Under the pieces are notes generated by a model that searched no databases, was not told the DNA's origin, and was given only the letters and a program-made list of their open reading frames with translations. DNA of 59,562 bases from Hyphomonadaceae bacterium (GTDB taxonomy: Bacteria > Pseudomonadota > Alphaproteobacteria > Caulobacterales > Aquidulcibacteraceae), in NCBI GenBank assembly GCA_019753175.1, contig JAIELK010000032.1, positions 1 to 59,562 on the forward strand, read 5' to 3'. The translations under genes were made by a program, and so were the position numbers. Shown in pieces: positions 32,269 to 41,134 of this stretch; the stretch's first letter is position 1, and each line of letters starts with the position of its first letter.

Positions 32269-34143
32269 TCAGCCCGGCAGCGCCAGCACCGGCGCGTCGA
32301 CCTGCACCGCGCCGCGTTCGACCACCGGGAATTGGTAGTTGCGCTGGCCTTCCTGGGTTTCGGCGCTGATGTTCTGCGCTTCGCGCGCGAACTCGCGGCG
32401 CACGAAGGCGGAGAGTTCGCCGGCGGTGATGACGCGGTCGCGGTTCTCGTCGGCGTTGCCGGAAAGCCCGGTCTGGATGAAGTGCGAGAGGAAGCCGCCG
32501 GCTTCGAACTTGTCGGCGACCGAGCTGGTGAGATCCTCTTCCGAACTGAACAGGCCCATGACGCCCGGGCGGCTGACCACGTCGCGGCCGAAGCCGCCGC
32601 TGAAGCAGGCGTCGATGATCAGCAGCGCGGTCTGCGCGCGCACACCCGCGAACATCTGCGCCAGTTCGTTGTCGGTCATCGCGCCGTCGACCAGCTCGAT
32701 GGTCTCGTCCTTGCCGTCAGGCTCGGTGGCGTCGACACGGCCGCGCACCTGATTGCCATGGCCGGAATAGAAAAAGAGGAAGAGATCGTTCGGCCCCGCC
32801 GCAGCGGCGACGCGCTGGAACGCCTGTTGCACTGAGGCTCGCGTGGCTTGCGCATCGATCAAAGTCACGCTTTCCGCAGCAAGCGCGCCTTGCCGCGCCA
32901 GGGCATCGCGCAGCTTGCGTGCGTCCTCGGCGGTGAGCGGCAGATCGTTGCCCTGCCCCGGATAGTCCGAAATGCCGACCATCACCGCATAAACGCGCCG
33001 GGCGCTGTTGGAGGCCGACACTTGCGGCGCCGCGCCCTGCTGCAGCGTCACGACATAGGCGCCGCGTTCGCCGGGCTGATACGAGGTGGCGCCGATGCGA
33101 AACTGGCCGCTTTCGGAGAGGGTGGTTTCGATGCGGGCGTTACGGTCGGTCGGCGAGGCGTCGTCATTGTCCTCCTGCGCGCCCGAGGGCGCGAGCAGGA
33201 TGAGATAAGGATCGAACGCGGTGGAACGCATGTCGATGACGACGCGCTGGCCGGCCTGGCCCTGGAACTGGAAATTGTCGACGAACTCGCCCGATTGCAG
33301 CTGCGTATCGCCCTGCGCCAGCTCGCCGTTCATGGTCTGGCCGGGCGTGAATGTTTCCGCACCCCCGGCAAGGACGCCTGCGCCGCCCTGCGACGGATTG
33401 ATCGCGAGCTGATACGCGCCCGCTTCGCCCGGCGCATACGAGGTCACGTGAATGGTGTAGGCGCCATCGGCGGGAATGGTGGCGACAAGGCGGCTGTTGC
33501 GCGTGTTGTTGGCGGTATCGTCGTCGTTGAACTCGCGGAAGTTATTCGGGCCGGTGATGGCTACGTAGGTGTCGAACTGCGCCGAGGTCAGTATGAGTTC
33601 AATCTGCTGACCGGCGACAGCTTGGAACGGATAGGCGTCGACAAATTCGCCAGACCGCAATTGCGCATCGCCCTGCGCCAGTTCACCAGCCATTTGCTGC
33701 GCAGTGACCGGGGGCGCGGTCCCGGCAGCGATTTGCGGCGGCTCTGCGCCAGCCTGTTCGACAGTCAGTTGATACGAACCTTGGGCGTTCCGATTGAAGC
33801 TGGTGACGTAAACCTGGGCGACGCCGGTCTCGGGGAAGGTGAACGTCAGGCGCGAATTGAGCGACTGTCCGTCGTCGTCGCTGTCCTGCGCCAACGAACC
33901 CGGTCCGCGCACATAGAGGTAGGCGTCGAACACCTCTGAAGCGAGCCGCAGCGTGTAGCTCTCGCCGGCCTGCCCGCGCAGCTCGTAAACGTCGACGAGC
34001 CCGCCCTGATCGGCCTTCATGTCGGCCTGATCGAGCGCGGCATTAACGGTCTGGCCTGCTTGCAGCCCCTGCTGGGCGCCGAGTTGGCCGCACGCGGCAG
34101 TCCCGGCAAGCAGAAGCAAAACGGCGAATGACCGGAGTTTCAT
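32269..34143 (-). CDS. Lipoprotein with three PPC domains and a C-terminal caspase-like domain
   Basis: A 624-aa exported protein. The lipobox is TAAC (C18). Three bacterial pre-peptidase C-terminal (PPC) domains occur at about residues 28-130, 148-250 and 268-370; the second and third open with the same GELAQGDxQL.SGEFVD segment. A peptidase C14 (caspase/metacaspase) domain spans about 382-600 with catalytic H462 in YSGHGNQ and C513 in IIDACFSGG. The dyad is intact, so a cysteine peptidase on the periplasmic side is plausible. Specificity is unknown; metacaspases usually prefer Arg/Lys at P1. Monocistronic. Confidence 0.93.
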   Translation of the reverse strand: MKLRSFAVLLLLAGTAACGQLGAQQGLQAGQTVNAALDQADMKADQGGLVDVYELRGQAGESYTLRLASEVFDAYLYVRGPGSLAQDSDDDGQSLNSRLTFTFPETGVAQVYVTSFNRNAQGSYQLTVEQAGAEPPQIAAGTAPPVTAQQMAGELAQGDAQLRSGEFVDAYPFQAVAGQQIELILTSAQFDTYVAITGPNNFREFNDDDTANNTRNSRLVATIPADGAYTIHVTSYAPGEAGAYQLAINPSQGGAGVLAGGAETFTPGQTMNGELAQGDTQLQSGEFVDNFQFQGQAGQRVVIDMRSTAFDPYLILLAPSGAQEDNDDASPTDRNARIETTLSESGQFRIGATSYQPGERGAYVVTLQQGAAPQVSASNSARRVYAVMVGISDYPGQGNDLPLTAEDARKLRDALARQGALAAESVTLIDAQATRASVQQAFQRVAAAAGPNDLFLFFYSGHGNQVRGRVDATEPDGKDETIELVDGAMTDNELAQMFAGVRAQTALLIIDACFSGGFGRDVVSRPGVMGLFSSEEDLTSSVADKFEAGGFLSHFIQTGLSGNADENRDRVITAGELSAFVRREFAREAQNISAETQEGQRNYQFPVVERGAVQVDAPVLALPG

Positions 34144-34290
34144 AGATCCTCTCCCCACCAGACTCTCCCGCGACAAGCTTAGGCCTGGGTCCGCATGCGT
34201 CAATGTGGAGAAACTGCGTCTCGGACGGCGTCTCGAGCCGACATTGGTCATGGTTTGGCTGGATTGGCGCTGTTAGGCTCGCCTGCCCGC

Positions 34291-36870
34291 ATGAAGCATC
34301 AGGACGCCCTCGCCCAACTCGCCCGCGAGACCGCCCGCGCCCGGCGCGTGCTCGCGTTCGAGCGGGCGTTGCGTGCGGCGCTGCCGCTGTTGGCGGCGTT
34401 GACGCTGTGGGCGGTGCTGGCCAGCGTCGGCGCGCACCAAGCACTGCCGTATCTGCTGCAGAGCGTAACCGCACTCGGCGCATTATGCATCTTCATCCTC
34501 TTGACAGCGCGCGCATCACGCGGCTGGCGCACTCCAACCCACGAAGAAGCGCGCGCGCGGCTCGTCGTCGATTCACGATACGACGCCGGCGTGTTCGATG
34601 CGTTGCAGGATCACCCCGCGCGCCTCGATCCGGTGTCCGCCGCCTTCTGGCGCCGCGAGCGCGAGCGCGCTTTGGCGCGCGCTGAAGACCTTCGCGTAGG
34701 CCCGCCGCGGCCACGCCTCAACGAACTCGATCCGTGGCGACTGCGCTATCTCGGCGCGTTGTTGTTGATCTTGGCGCTTGTCGTCGCCGGCACGGAGGCG
34801 CCATCGCGTTTGTCGCGCGCGTTCCTGCCCGACCCTGGCCCATTGCTTGGCGATCAACCCATGATCGTCGAAGCCTGGGCGACACCGGCCGAATACACCC
34901 GCGCGTCGGCGATCTCGCTGAGCGATCGCATCGGCGACACGGTTGTGACCCCGCCGTCCGTCACCGTCACCGTCCGCGTCACCGGTCCAGTTGGCGCGCC
35001 TATGCTTATGTTCGACGGCGCCCGCGAAGACTTAGAACAACGCTTCGCCCGCACAGCCGACGGCGCTTGGGAGGCGCAGCTCACGCTGCCCGAGGCCGGC
35101 CACCTCAAGGTGGTGCGGTTTCACACGCACGCGGCCTGGCGCATTGCACCGGCCAGGGACGAAGCCCCGCGCGTGGCGTTCACCGCCCCGATCATGCAGC
35201 TCTCCGATGAGATGCTGGCGGTGAGCTGGCGCGCCCGCGACGATTTCGGCGTGCGTCGCCTTGCCCTGCGCGTGCGCCCGATCGCGCCGCCGCCTGGACT
35301 TGCGCGCGCCGACGCTGTCGACACCGAGATCGAGACGCCCGCGGGCGACCCGACCGAAGCAGAGGCTGAAGTTGCACTCGATGTCTCTGCGCACCCTTAT
35401 GCCGGCATGGAGGTCGAAGCGCGTGTCGTCGCGTTCGACGCGCTCGGCCAGGAAGGCGTAAGCGGGCCGATGCGCGTGACGCTGCCTGAAAAAGTGTTTC
35501 TGCAACCCTTGGCGCGCGCGGCGACAGAGATCAGGCGCCATGTGCTGGCGGAGCGTCGCGCATACAGAGCCGCTGCGGGCGTGCGGCTGCGCGACATCGT
35601 CGAGCGAAACCTGCTGCACGGCGGCGCACCGATTGAGGTGCGCGATTACGAAGCTCGCCCGCCGCTGCAACGCGCGCCGGAGGGCGTTCGCCGCGCAGTG
35701 CGTCTGCTCGATGCGCTGACTATGGCGCCGGAGGATGGCTATTTCCGCGACCTCGCCGTGTTTCTTGGCTTGCGCATGGCGCGCTCGCAGCTCGCCGTGG
35801 CGGAGCGCATCGAGGACACCAACCTCGCCGCCGACACGCTTTGGCGCACGGCGCTGCGCGCCGAATATGGCGGCGCCGCCGACGCGCGCCGCGCGCTTGA
35901 AGAAGCGCAACGCCAACTTGCGGAAGCGTTGGCGCAAGGCGCGCCGCAGGAGCGCGTGCGCCAACTGGTCGAAGCCCTGCGCCGGGCCACGGAAAACTAC
36001 ATGCAGGCCCTGGTGCAGGAAGCGCTGCGTAACGGCGGCTCGGACAGCGCGGAGGATACGCAAGATCAGGCGCAGATCAGCGAACGCGACATCGAAGAGA
36101 TGATGCGCGAAGTCGAGCGATTGGCCGAACAGGGCCGGCACGAAGAAGCACAGCAGATGCTGGATATGCTGGCCGGCATCCTCGCCAATCTCGATGTGAG
36201 GCTCGACCAGCAGCAGGCGGAGGGCGGAGAAGGCCAAGAGCAGCAACTGCAGCAGAGCATGGACGGGCTGTCGCAAACGATGGGCGAACAGCGCGCGCTG
36301 CAGGAGGAAACGCGCCAGGAGCAGCGGCAACAGCAGCAGCAAAGCGGCCAAGGCGGCCAAGGCGGCGGAGAGCAGCGCGGCGGTCAAAGCGGCGAGGACT
36401 TGGCCCAACGCCAAGCCCAGATCCGCGAGGGCTTAGCGCAGGCGCAGCGTCAAGCCAACGAAGCCGGCGCCGCGCCCAGCAATGAACTCAACGCCGCCGG
36501 CGAAGCGATGCGCCGCGCCGAGGACGCGCTCCGCCGCGGCGATCTTGCGGGCGCCGAGGCGGCGCAATCGGCGGCGCTCGACAGCCTGCGGGAGGGCGCC
36601 GACGCCTTGGCGGCCGCAATCAGAGAAGGCGGTCGCGAAGGCGCGCGCGACGGCGACCAAGGCGAAGGCGCGGGCGGGCGCGACCCGCTCGGCCGCCGGT
36701 CATCCGGCGTCGACAACGGCGAAGGCGGCGCTAGCATTCCCGATCAGTCCGATCCCGTCCGCGCGCGCGAGGTGTTCGACGAGATTCGCCGGCGCGCGGA
36801 GGACCCCAACCGTCCCGAAGCTGAGCGCGAGTACTTGCGCAGATTGTTGGATCGGTTCAGCGACAGCTAA
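34291..36870 (+). CDS. DUF4175 (TIGR02302) membrane protein
   Basis: An 859-aa inner-membrane protein. Two close spans occur near residues 28-72 and a third at about 150-168, before a large periplasmic part. That part has beta-rich domains (to about residue 400), then a helical region, and a Gln-rich low-complexity segment at about 640-700 (QQQAEGGEGQEQQLQQS, QRQQQQQSGQGGQGGG). The C-terminus is a charged coiled coil ending EREYLRRLLDRF. This matches the DUF4175/TIGR02302 family of alphaproteobacteria, whose function is unknown. The ATG at 34291 was chosen over an upstream in-frame start because it begins the family sequence. Confidence 0.9.
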   Translation: MKHQDALAQLARETARARRVLAFERALRAALPLLAALTLWAVLASVGAHQALPYLLQSVTALGALCIFILLTARASRGWRTPTHEEARARLVVDSRYDAGVFDALQDHPARLDPVSAAFWRRERERALARAEDLRVGPPRPRLNELDPWRLRYLGALLLILALVVAGTEAPSRLSRAFLPDPGPLLGDQPMIVEAWATPAEYTRASAISLSDRIGDTVVTPPSVTVTVRVTGPVGAPMLMFDGAREDLEQRFARTADGAWEAQLTLPEAGHLKVVRFHTHAAWRIAPARDEAPRVAFTAPIMQLSDEMLAVSWRARDDFGVRRLALRVRPIAPPPGLARADAVDTEIETPAGDPTEAEAEVALDVSAHPYAGMEVEARVVAFDALGQEGVSGPMRVTLPEKVFLQPLARAATEIRRHVLAERRAYRAAAGVRLRDIVERNLLHGGAPIEVRDYEARPPLQRAPEGVRRAVRLLDALTMAPEDGYFRDLAVFLGLRMARSQLAVAERIEDTNLAADTLWRTALRAEYGGAADARRALEEAQRQLAEALAQGAPQERVRQLVEALRRATENYMQALVQEALRNGGSDSAEDTQDQAQISERDIEEMMREVERLAEQGRHEEAQQMLDMLAGILANLDVRLDQQQAEGGEGQEQQLQQSMDGLSQTMGEQRALQEETRQEQRQQQQQSGQGGQGGGEQRGGQSGEDLAQRQAQIREGLAQAQRQANEAGAAPSNELNAAGEAMRRAEDALRRGDLAGAEAAQSAALDSLREGADALAAAIREGGREGARDGDQGEGAGGRDPLGRRSSGVDNGEGGASIPDQSDPVRAREVFDEIRRRAEDPNRPEAEREYLRRLLDRFSDS

Positions 36871-36896
36871 GCAAAAAGACACGAGGTGAATTGTTC

Positions 36897-37436
36897 ATGC
36901 GCAGATCATGGTTCGTTGCGACTGCGACTCTCGCTTTGCTCGTCGCCTGCTCGCCGCCCAGCGGCAATAGCGGCGGCGCCACGCCCGAGCCGCCGGCTTC
37001 GCCGCCCGCTGTCGCCGCGTGCAACACCGTGACGCCGGACTTGGCCCGGCAAGTCAGTGTCCGCGAAGAAAGTGCGGTCGCTGTCGCCGCCAGCGACTTG
37101 CGTGGCGGCCAGATCGCGCCTGGGCTCTACGACCTGACCAGCGCCACTCGCATCGGCGCGGCAACCGGATGGACCGGCGCCCGCGCCGTTGCGCTCGATG
37201 TCAGCGAAGCGCAAACCGGCGAGGTGTTCTTCAACTGGGCCGGCGCGGCGGCCGGCAGCGAGATGGACCGGTGGACGGCGCGCTTCTTCGAGGCCCCGGA
37301 GCCGCGCATCGCCTTCACGTGCGGGCGCATCGGCGAAGCGCCCACACAATTTTCAGTCGACGGCGCGACCCTGCAGCTTCAGTTGCAGGATGGCGCGGGC
37401 GGACAATTGCATCTGACGTTCCAACGGCGTGCGTGA
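36897..37436 (+). CDS. Hypothetical lipoprotein
   Basis: A 179-aa lipoprotein: signal with LVAC at about residues 15-18, a Ser/Gly/Pro-rich linker, then a beta-rich domain with GQIAPGLYDLTSATRIG and two Cys (AACNTVT and FTCGRIG). It lies 26 nt after the DUF4175 gene on the same strand, so it is probably in the same unit. The ATG at 36897 was preferred to a TTG two codons upstream. It converges with hpt (1 nt between stops). No family is recognised. Confidence 0.75.
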   Translation: MRRSWFVATATLALLVACSPPSGNSGGATPEPPASPPAVAACNTVTPDLARQVSVREESAVAVAASDLRGGQIAPGLYDLTSATRIGAATGWTGARAVALDVSEAQTGEVFFNWAGAAAGSEMDRWTARFFEAPEPRIAFTCGRIGEAPTQFSVDGATLQLQLQDGAGGQLHLTFQRRA

Positions 37437-37437
37437 G

Positions 37438-37956
37438 CTAATCGATCGCCGCAACAAACGGGAGCCCGCGATAGCGGCCGCCGTCGTCCATCCCGTAACC
37501 GACCAGAAAGTCGTCAGGCGCATCCCATCCGACGAAGTCGATCGCTTCGCCTAACGCCTGCGGTTTGCGCACGAACGCACATGTGACAACCTCGGCGGCG
37601 CCCTTGGCCAACACATGCGCGCGCGCGTAAGCGATAGTCCGCCCGCTGTCGAACACATCGTCCAGGATGAGCACCGGCCGACCTTCGACCGACCTCGAAA
37701 GGTCGGCGCGGACCACGACCTTGCCCGAGCTTTGTCGGGCGTCGCGGTAACTCTCAAGCCAGAGTGAATCGTAGATCGGATGCCGGCCGCGACGCGCAAA
37801 CGCGCGCATCAAGTCCGTCGCGAACGGAATGGCCCCTTGCAACAGTGCGACAAGCGTCCAGTTGTCATCAACGCGGGCGAGCTTATCGGCCAACGCCTCG
37901 ATCCGAGCAGCAACTTCGTCCTCCGTGAGAAGAACGCGCAGCGGCGCTTCAGCCAT
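37438..37956 (-). CDS. hpt: Hypoxanthine phosphoribosyltransferase
   Basis: Purine-salvage enzyme making IMP or GMP from the base and PRPP; 172 aa. The PRPP-binding motif VLILDDVFDSGRT is intact, as are LVALLQGAIPFATDLMRA and, near the end, DDFLVGYGMDDGGRYRGLPFV, which is typical of Hpt. The ATG at 37956 lies within the end of the upstream zinc-ribbon gene (8-nt overlap), so the pair is co-transcribed. Confidence 0.95.
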   Translation of the reverse strand: MAEAPLRVLLTEDEVAARIEALADKLARVDDNWTLVALLQGAIPFATDLMRAFARRGRHPIYDSLWLESYRDARQSSGKVVVRADLSRSVEGRPVLILDDVFDSGRTIAYARAHVLAKGAAEVVTCAFVRKPQALGEAIDFVGWDAPDDFLVGYGMDDGGRYRGLPFVAAID

Positions 37957-38854
37957 TCGTAAAGCGTAGCGCCAACCCGTCGATCGGGCCTGTTTCACCG
38001 GCAACAGGCGCAGCGTCTCCGATGATGTGCTGCTCGATCGGTTGGTCGAGCAGGAAGGGTTCCTCAGCCAACGGCGCTGCCGGCGGCGACACACGCGGCG
38101 CCTCGGAGGCAAATGTCGCTTCGGCAAAGCTCGCGAACGTCGCTTCGAGATCGACAGCGTCGGCCGGCGGGTTCTCGACGCGAATTTGGAACGGAGCGGC
38201 TTCACCTGGCGAAATCGGCTGCTCACTGATCACGTTCACGAGTTCGAAAATCTCGTTCGATCGCGTGTCGCGCAACGACACCCGGACCGGCGGCGGCGCT
38301 TTCTCTTCGCGACCAATGTTCCGCACCTCGCCGGAGACGAGAAGGATCGGCGTGGGGCCGTCAAAGGCGCGCTCCACCGCAAGGTCGTAGAATTCGAGCC
38401 CGTAGACATTCACGTCGAGGCCCAGCGCCGCGAAAGCGCTGGCAGAGCGCGGCCAAACCTCAGCGACGTCCTGGCGGAAAGCCACCATGCCGGTTGCCGA
38501 TGCGGCGAGTGCGGCGCCGGTGGCGCCCCAAACGACAACAGCGGCGCGCGTCCGTTCCCGGCGCATCTTTTCGGCCTGCTGCGCACGGAAGCGCGCGGCG
38601 GCTGACGGGGCGGGCCCCGGTTGCTCGGACGCCCTGCGCATTCTTTCGACACGTTCACGTGTCAGGAGGTCGCTCTCGGCTGCGGCGAAGCCGGCTTTGC
38701 CCTCGTTCACATCATGGGAGGTCCGCAACTCAAGGTGGGGCTCGGCGAACCAGGAAAACCCACAGGCGGCGCAACGCACGGTTCTCCCGTTCGGGCCGAT
38801 AGCCGCGTCGTCGGCATAATAGCGGGTTGAACATGACGTGCAGGTCAGGATCAT
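37949..38854 (-). CDS. Zinc-ribbon (MJ0042) / DUF3426 membrane protein
   Basis: A 301-aa protein. The N-terminal MJ0042-type zinc finger has two CxxC pairs: CTSC at residues 5-8 and CAAC at about 28-31. An Arg-rich linker is followed by one membrane span (about residues 108-130), then a DUF3426-like beta domain with PILLVSGEVRNIG and PFQIRVENPP. This topology puts the zinc finger in the cytoplasm and the beta domain in the periplasm. The gene is divergent from ftsE (68 nt apart), an arrangement seen in other alphaproteobacteria. Function is unknown. Confidence 0.9.
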   Translation of the reverse strand: MILTCTSCSTRYYADDAAIGPNGRTVRCAACGFSWFAEPHLELRTSHDVNEGKAGFAAAESDLLTRERVERMRRASEQPGPAPSAAARFRAQQAEKMRRERTRAAVVVWGATGAALAASATGMVAFRQDVAEVWPRSASAFAALGLDVNVYGLEFYDLAVERAFDGPTPILLVSGEVRNIGREEKAPPPVRVSLRDTRSNEIFELVNVISEQPISPGEAAPFQIRVENPPADAVDLEATFASFAEATFASEAPRVSPPAAPLAEEPFLLDQPIEQHIIGDAAPVAGETGPIDGLALRFTNG

Positions 38855-38922
38855 GGTAACAAGTCGTTTAGCAGCCCCAATAACAGTTCTTGGTGCATTG
38901 ATTCTATTTGGCTTGTCCAGCG

Positions 38923-39666
38923 ATGGTACGACCCCGCGTTAGTAATCCCGACCTCGATCTCTACCAGAGCGGCACCCTTGTGCGTCTGGTTGGGGTCAAC
39001 ACCGGCTATGGTGCAAGCACCGTTTTGTTCGGTGTCGACTTCGAGGCAAGAGTTGGTGAGGTCGCCCTCGTCACTGGCCCAGCAGCCGCCGGCAAGACTA
39101 CACTGACGCATCTTCTTCGGCTAGCACTGCCGCCGCGTTCTGGACGGACTGTCATCTTGGGCGTTGACGTTGCGCGCGCAGGCCCGGACGTGCGCGCCGA
39201 AGTCAAACGCCGGATCGGCTACATCGCTGAAGACCCTGTGTTTGTTGAGCATTGGAGCGCGTTCGACAACATCGCCATGCCACTTCGGATGGGCGGGCGC
39301 CGGGCGCGCGACTACCACGACGATGTCCGCGAGCTTGTGGATTTCGTTGGCATTGGTGAGGCCGCGGACCTGCCGGTGCAGCAACTTTCGGGCGCAGAGC
39401 GCCGACGCACGGCCATTGCGCGGGCGCTCGCCAGCAAGCCGCAGCTCATCCTGGCGGACGATCCGACCGCTAACATGTCGCCGGCCGACGGCAGGCGGGT
39501 CGCCCGCCTGTTGGCCGAGATGCGTCGCGTCGGCGCCGGGGTGGTGATCTGCAGCCAAGACGAGAGCCTCGCCGAATGCGCTCAAATGCGGCGCTGGCGT
39601 ATCGATCATGGTCGCGTCACACAGGTCGACGAAGCAGCGCCGCAGGCGGAGGCGGAGGTGGAATGA
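38923..39666 (+). CDS. ftsE: FtsE-like cell-division ABC ATPase (degenerate catalytic motifs)
   Basis: A 247-aa ATPase partner of FtsX, which links division to peptidoglycan hydrolase control. Walker A is GPAAAGKTT (52-60) and the signature is LSGAE (155-159). Walker B ends LILADD, so the catalytic Glu is Asp180. The H-loop reads CSQDES, with Gln212 in place of His. The Q-loop region reads YIAEDPVF, with Glu where Gln is expected. Nucleotide binding is likely, but hydrolysis may be weak. The ATG is at 38923; ftsX follows with an ATGA overlap. Confidence 0.9.
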   Translation: MVRPRVSNPDLDLYQSGTLVRLVGVNTGYGASTVLFGVDFEARVGEVALVTGPAAAGKTTLTHLLRLALPPRSGRTVILGVDVARAGPDVRAEVKRRIGYIAEDPVFVEHWSAFDNIAMPLRMGGRRARDYHDDVRELVDFVGIGEAADLPVQQLSGAERRRTAIARALASKPQLILADDPTANMSPADGRRVARLLAEMRRVGAGVVICSQDESLAECAQMRRWRIDHGRVTQVDEAAPQAEAEVE

Positions 39667-40523
39667 AGGGCGAGCCGATAGGCTTCGACCGGGCCCTGTT
39701 TTGGACCTTGGTCTTCGCTGTGTTCGCGGCCGTCGCGGCGGGCCTGGGCGCGCGCGTCGTGGACCGGCTTGCCACCGGCTACCAGGAGGCCGCCACCAAC
39801 TACGCCGTCGTGCGCGTGATCGCGCCGGAAGGCCCCTACGCCGTGGCTGCAGCGCAAGTCGCGTTATCGGAGGCGCCGCATGTCAGCAGCGCAGCGCCGA
39901 TGACGCGTGGCCGGGCAGCCGCATTGCTGCGCAACTGGGGCGGCGCGCCAGCGAACGCCGACGAACTCCCCGATCTCAGCTTGATCGAATTGGAGTTGGC
40001 GCCCGCGACCCCAGGTGCGGATGTCGCCGGTGACATCGTAGCGGCGCTCGCTCAGGCAGGCGTTACCGCCGAAGTCATCGAGGCCCCGGCCGACGGGGCA
40101 AGCGCTAACATGGCCGCCCGCGTGCGCACAATCGCGAGCTGGGGCGCCGTTGCATTCGGCGCCGTCATGGCGGTGATCGTATGGCTGGCCGCGCGCGGCC
40201 TCGCCACCCGCCGGCGCGAGCTCGTCACCGTGATGTGCGACCTCGGCGCCACACGCGCGCAGGCCGCGAGCCGGATCGGCGATGAAGCCGCCATGTTGGG
40301 CCTGAGCGCTGGCGGCGCCGGCGCCGTTCTCGCGGTGATTGTCGCGGTTGTGTTGTTGCTGCTGGCGGCGCCGGAGGTCTCACTTCAGGCTCTACCGGCC
40401 ATGATTCGTCCTCTCGATTTTGCCCCCCTCGTCGCTGCACCAATGATCGCCGCCTTAGCGGCCGGGCTCGGTGCGCGCGCCGCCGCCGGAGACATCCACG
40501 CCCAGGCCGCGAGGCTGGGTTGA
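39663..40523 (+). CDS. ftsX: FtsX-like permease protein
   Basis: A 286-aa membrane partner of FtsE. It has one N-terminal span (about residues 14-34), a periplasmic domain (about 35-155), then three spans (about 160-182, 212-240 and 255-280). RRRELVTVMCDLGATRAQ between the second and third spans matches the conserved FtsX cytoplasmic loop. In other bacteria the periplasmic domain recruits EnvC-like activators of amidases. It starts inside the ftsE stop codon and ends overlapping the next start by 1 nt. Confidence 0.92.
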   Translation: MKGEPIGFDRALFWTLVFAVFAAVAAGLGARVVDRLATGYQEAATNYAVVRVIAPEGPYAVAAAQVALSEAPHVSSAAPMTRGRAAALLRNWGGAPANADELPDLSLIELELAPATPGADVAGDIVAALAQAGVTAEVIEAPADGASANMAARVRTIASWGAVAFGAVMAVIVWLAARGLATRRRELVTVMCDLGATRAQAASRIGDEAAMLGLSAGGAGAVLAVIVAVVLLLLAAPEVSLQALPAMIRPLDFAPLVAAPMIAALAAGLGARAAAGDIHAQAARLG

Positions 40524-41134
40524 TGCGATCGCTGGTGACCTGGATCGGTTTGCTGGCGGTTCTACTTTTTCTGGCCGGCTTCTTTGACTTCGCCCAACGT
40601 GCCCGCGCCGGAGCGGAGCCGCCGCCTACGGCGCAGGCCATTGTCGCGCTGACCGGAGGCTCTCAGGACCGCTTAGAAACCGGTGTGAGGTTGCTCGAAG
40701 AAAACAAAGGCGAGCGTTTGCTGATTTCCGGGGTCAACCAGATCGTCACCGACGCCGAACTCTATCACGCGCTCAATATCGATCCCGAACTGGGGCGCTG
40801 CTGCATCGACATCGGCCGCACGGCGCAAGACACATTGGGCAACGCAGCAGAGACCACCGCGTGGGCGCGTGAGCACCGCTTCACGCGCATTATCCTGGTC
40901 ACCGACGACTATCACATGCCGCGATCGCGCGCGGAGCTGGCGATCGCCATGCCGGAAGCGGAGATCTACCCCTACCCCGTCCGCACTCGCTGGACCGATC
41001 CAGAGCTTTGGCGAAGCGATATCAGCGCGGCCGGCCGGCTGGGCAGTGAATATCTCAAGTATCTGGTCATTCGCGGTCGCGAAGCGCTGCTCGATCTCGG
41101 CAGCGACGAAGACAAGAACGCAAAGGCGGCATGA
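40523..41134 (+). CDS. YdcF/SanA-like DUF218 envelope protein
   Basis: A 203-aa protein with one N-terminal span (about residues 6-25) and a DUF218 domain. Motifs: IVALTGGSQDRLETGVRLL, LLISGVNQ, then TAQDTLGNAAETTAW and ILVTDDYHMPRSRAE. This matches the ElyC/SanA/YdcF family, some members of which affect envelope polysaccharide metabolism. Start and ftsX stop share one base (TGATG). It forms part of a five-gene coupled operon with plsC. Confidence 0.9.
   Translation: MRSLVTWIGLLAVLLFLAGFFDFAQRARAGAEPPPTAQAIVALTGGSQDRLETGVRLLEENKGERLLISGVNQIVTDAELYHALNIDPELGRCCIDIGRTAQDTLGNAAETTAWAREHRFTRIILVTDDYHMPRSRAELAIAMPEAEIYPYPVRTRWTDPELWRSDISAAGRLGSEYLKYLVIRGREALLDLGSDEDKNAKAA

Noticed and set aside
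35032-36414. 460-codon open frame on the reverse strand
   Set aside because: It is antisense to DUF4175; the Leu/Arg-rich sequence mirrors the Gln-rich coding region on the other strand.
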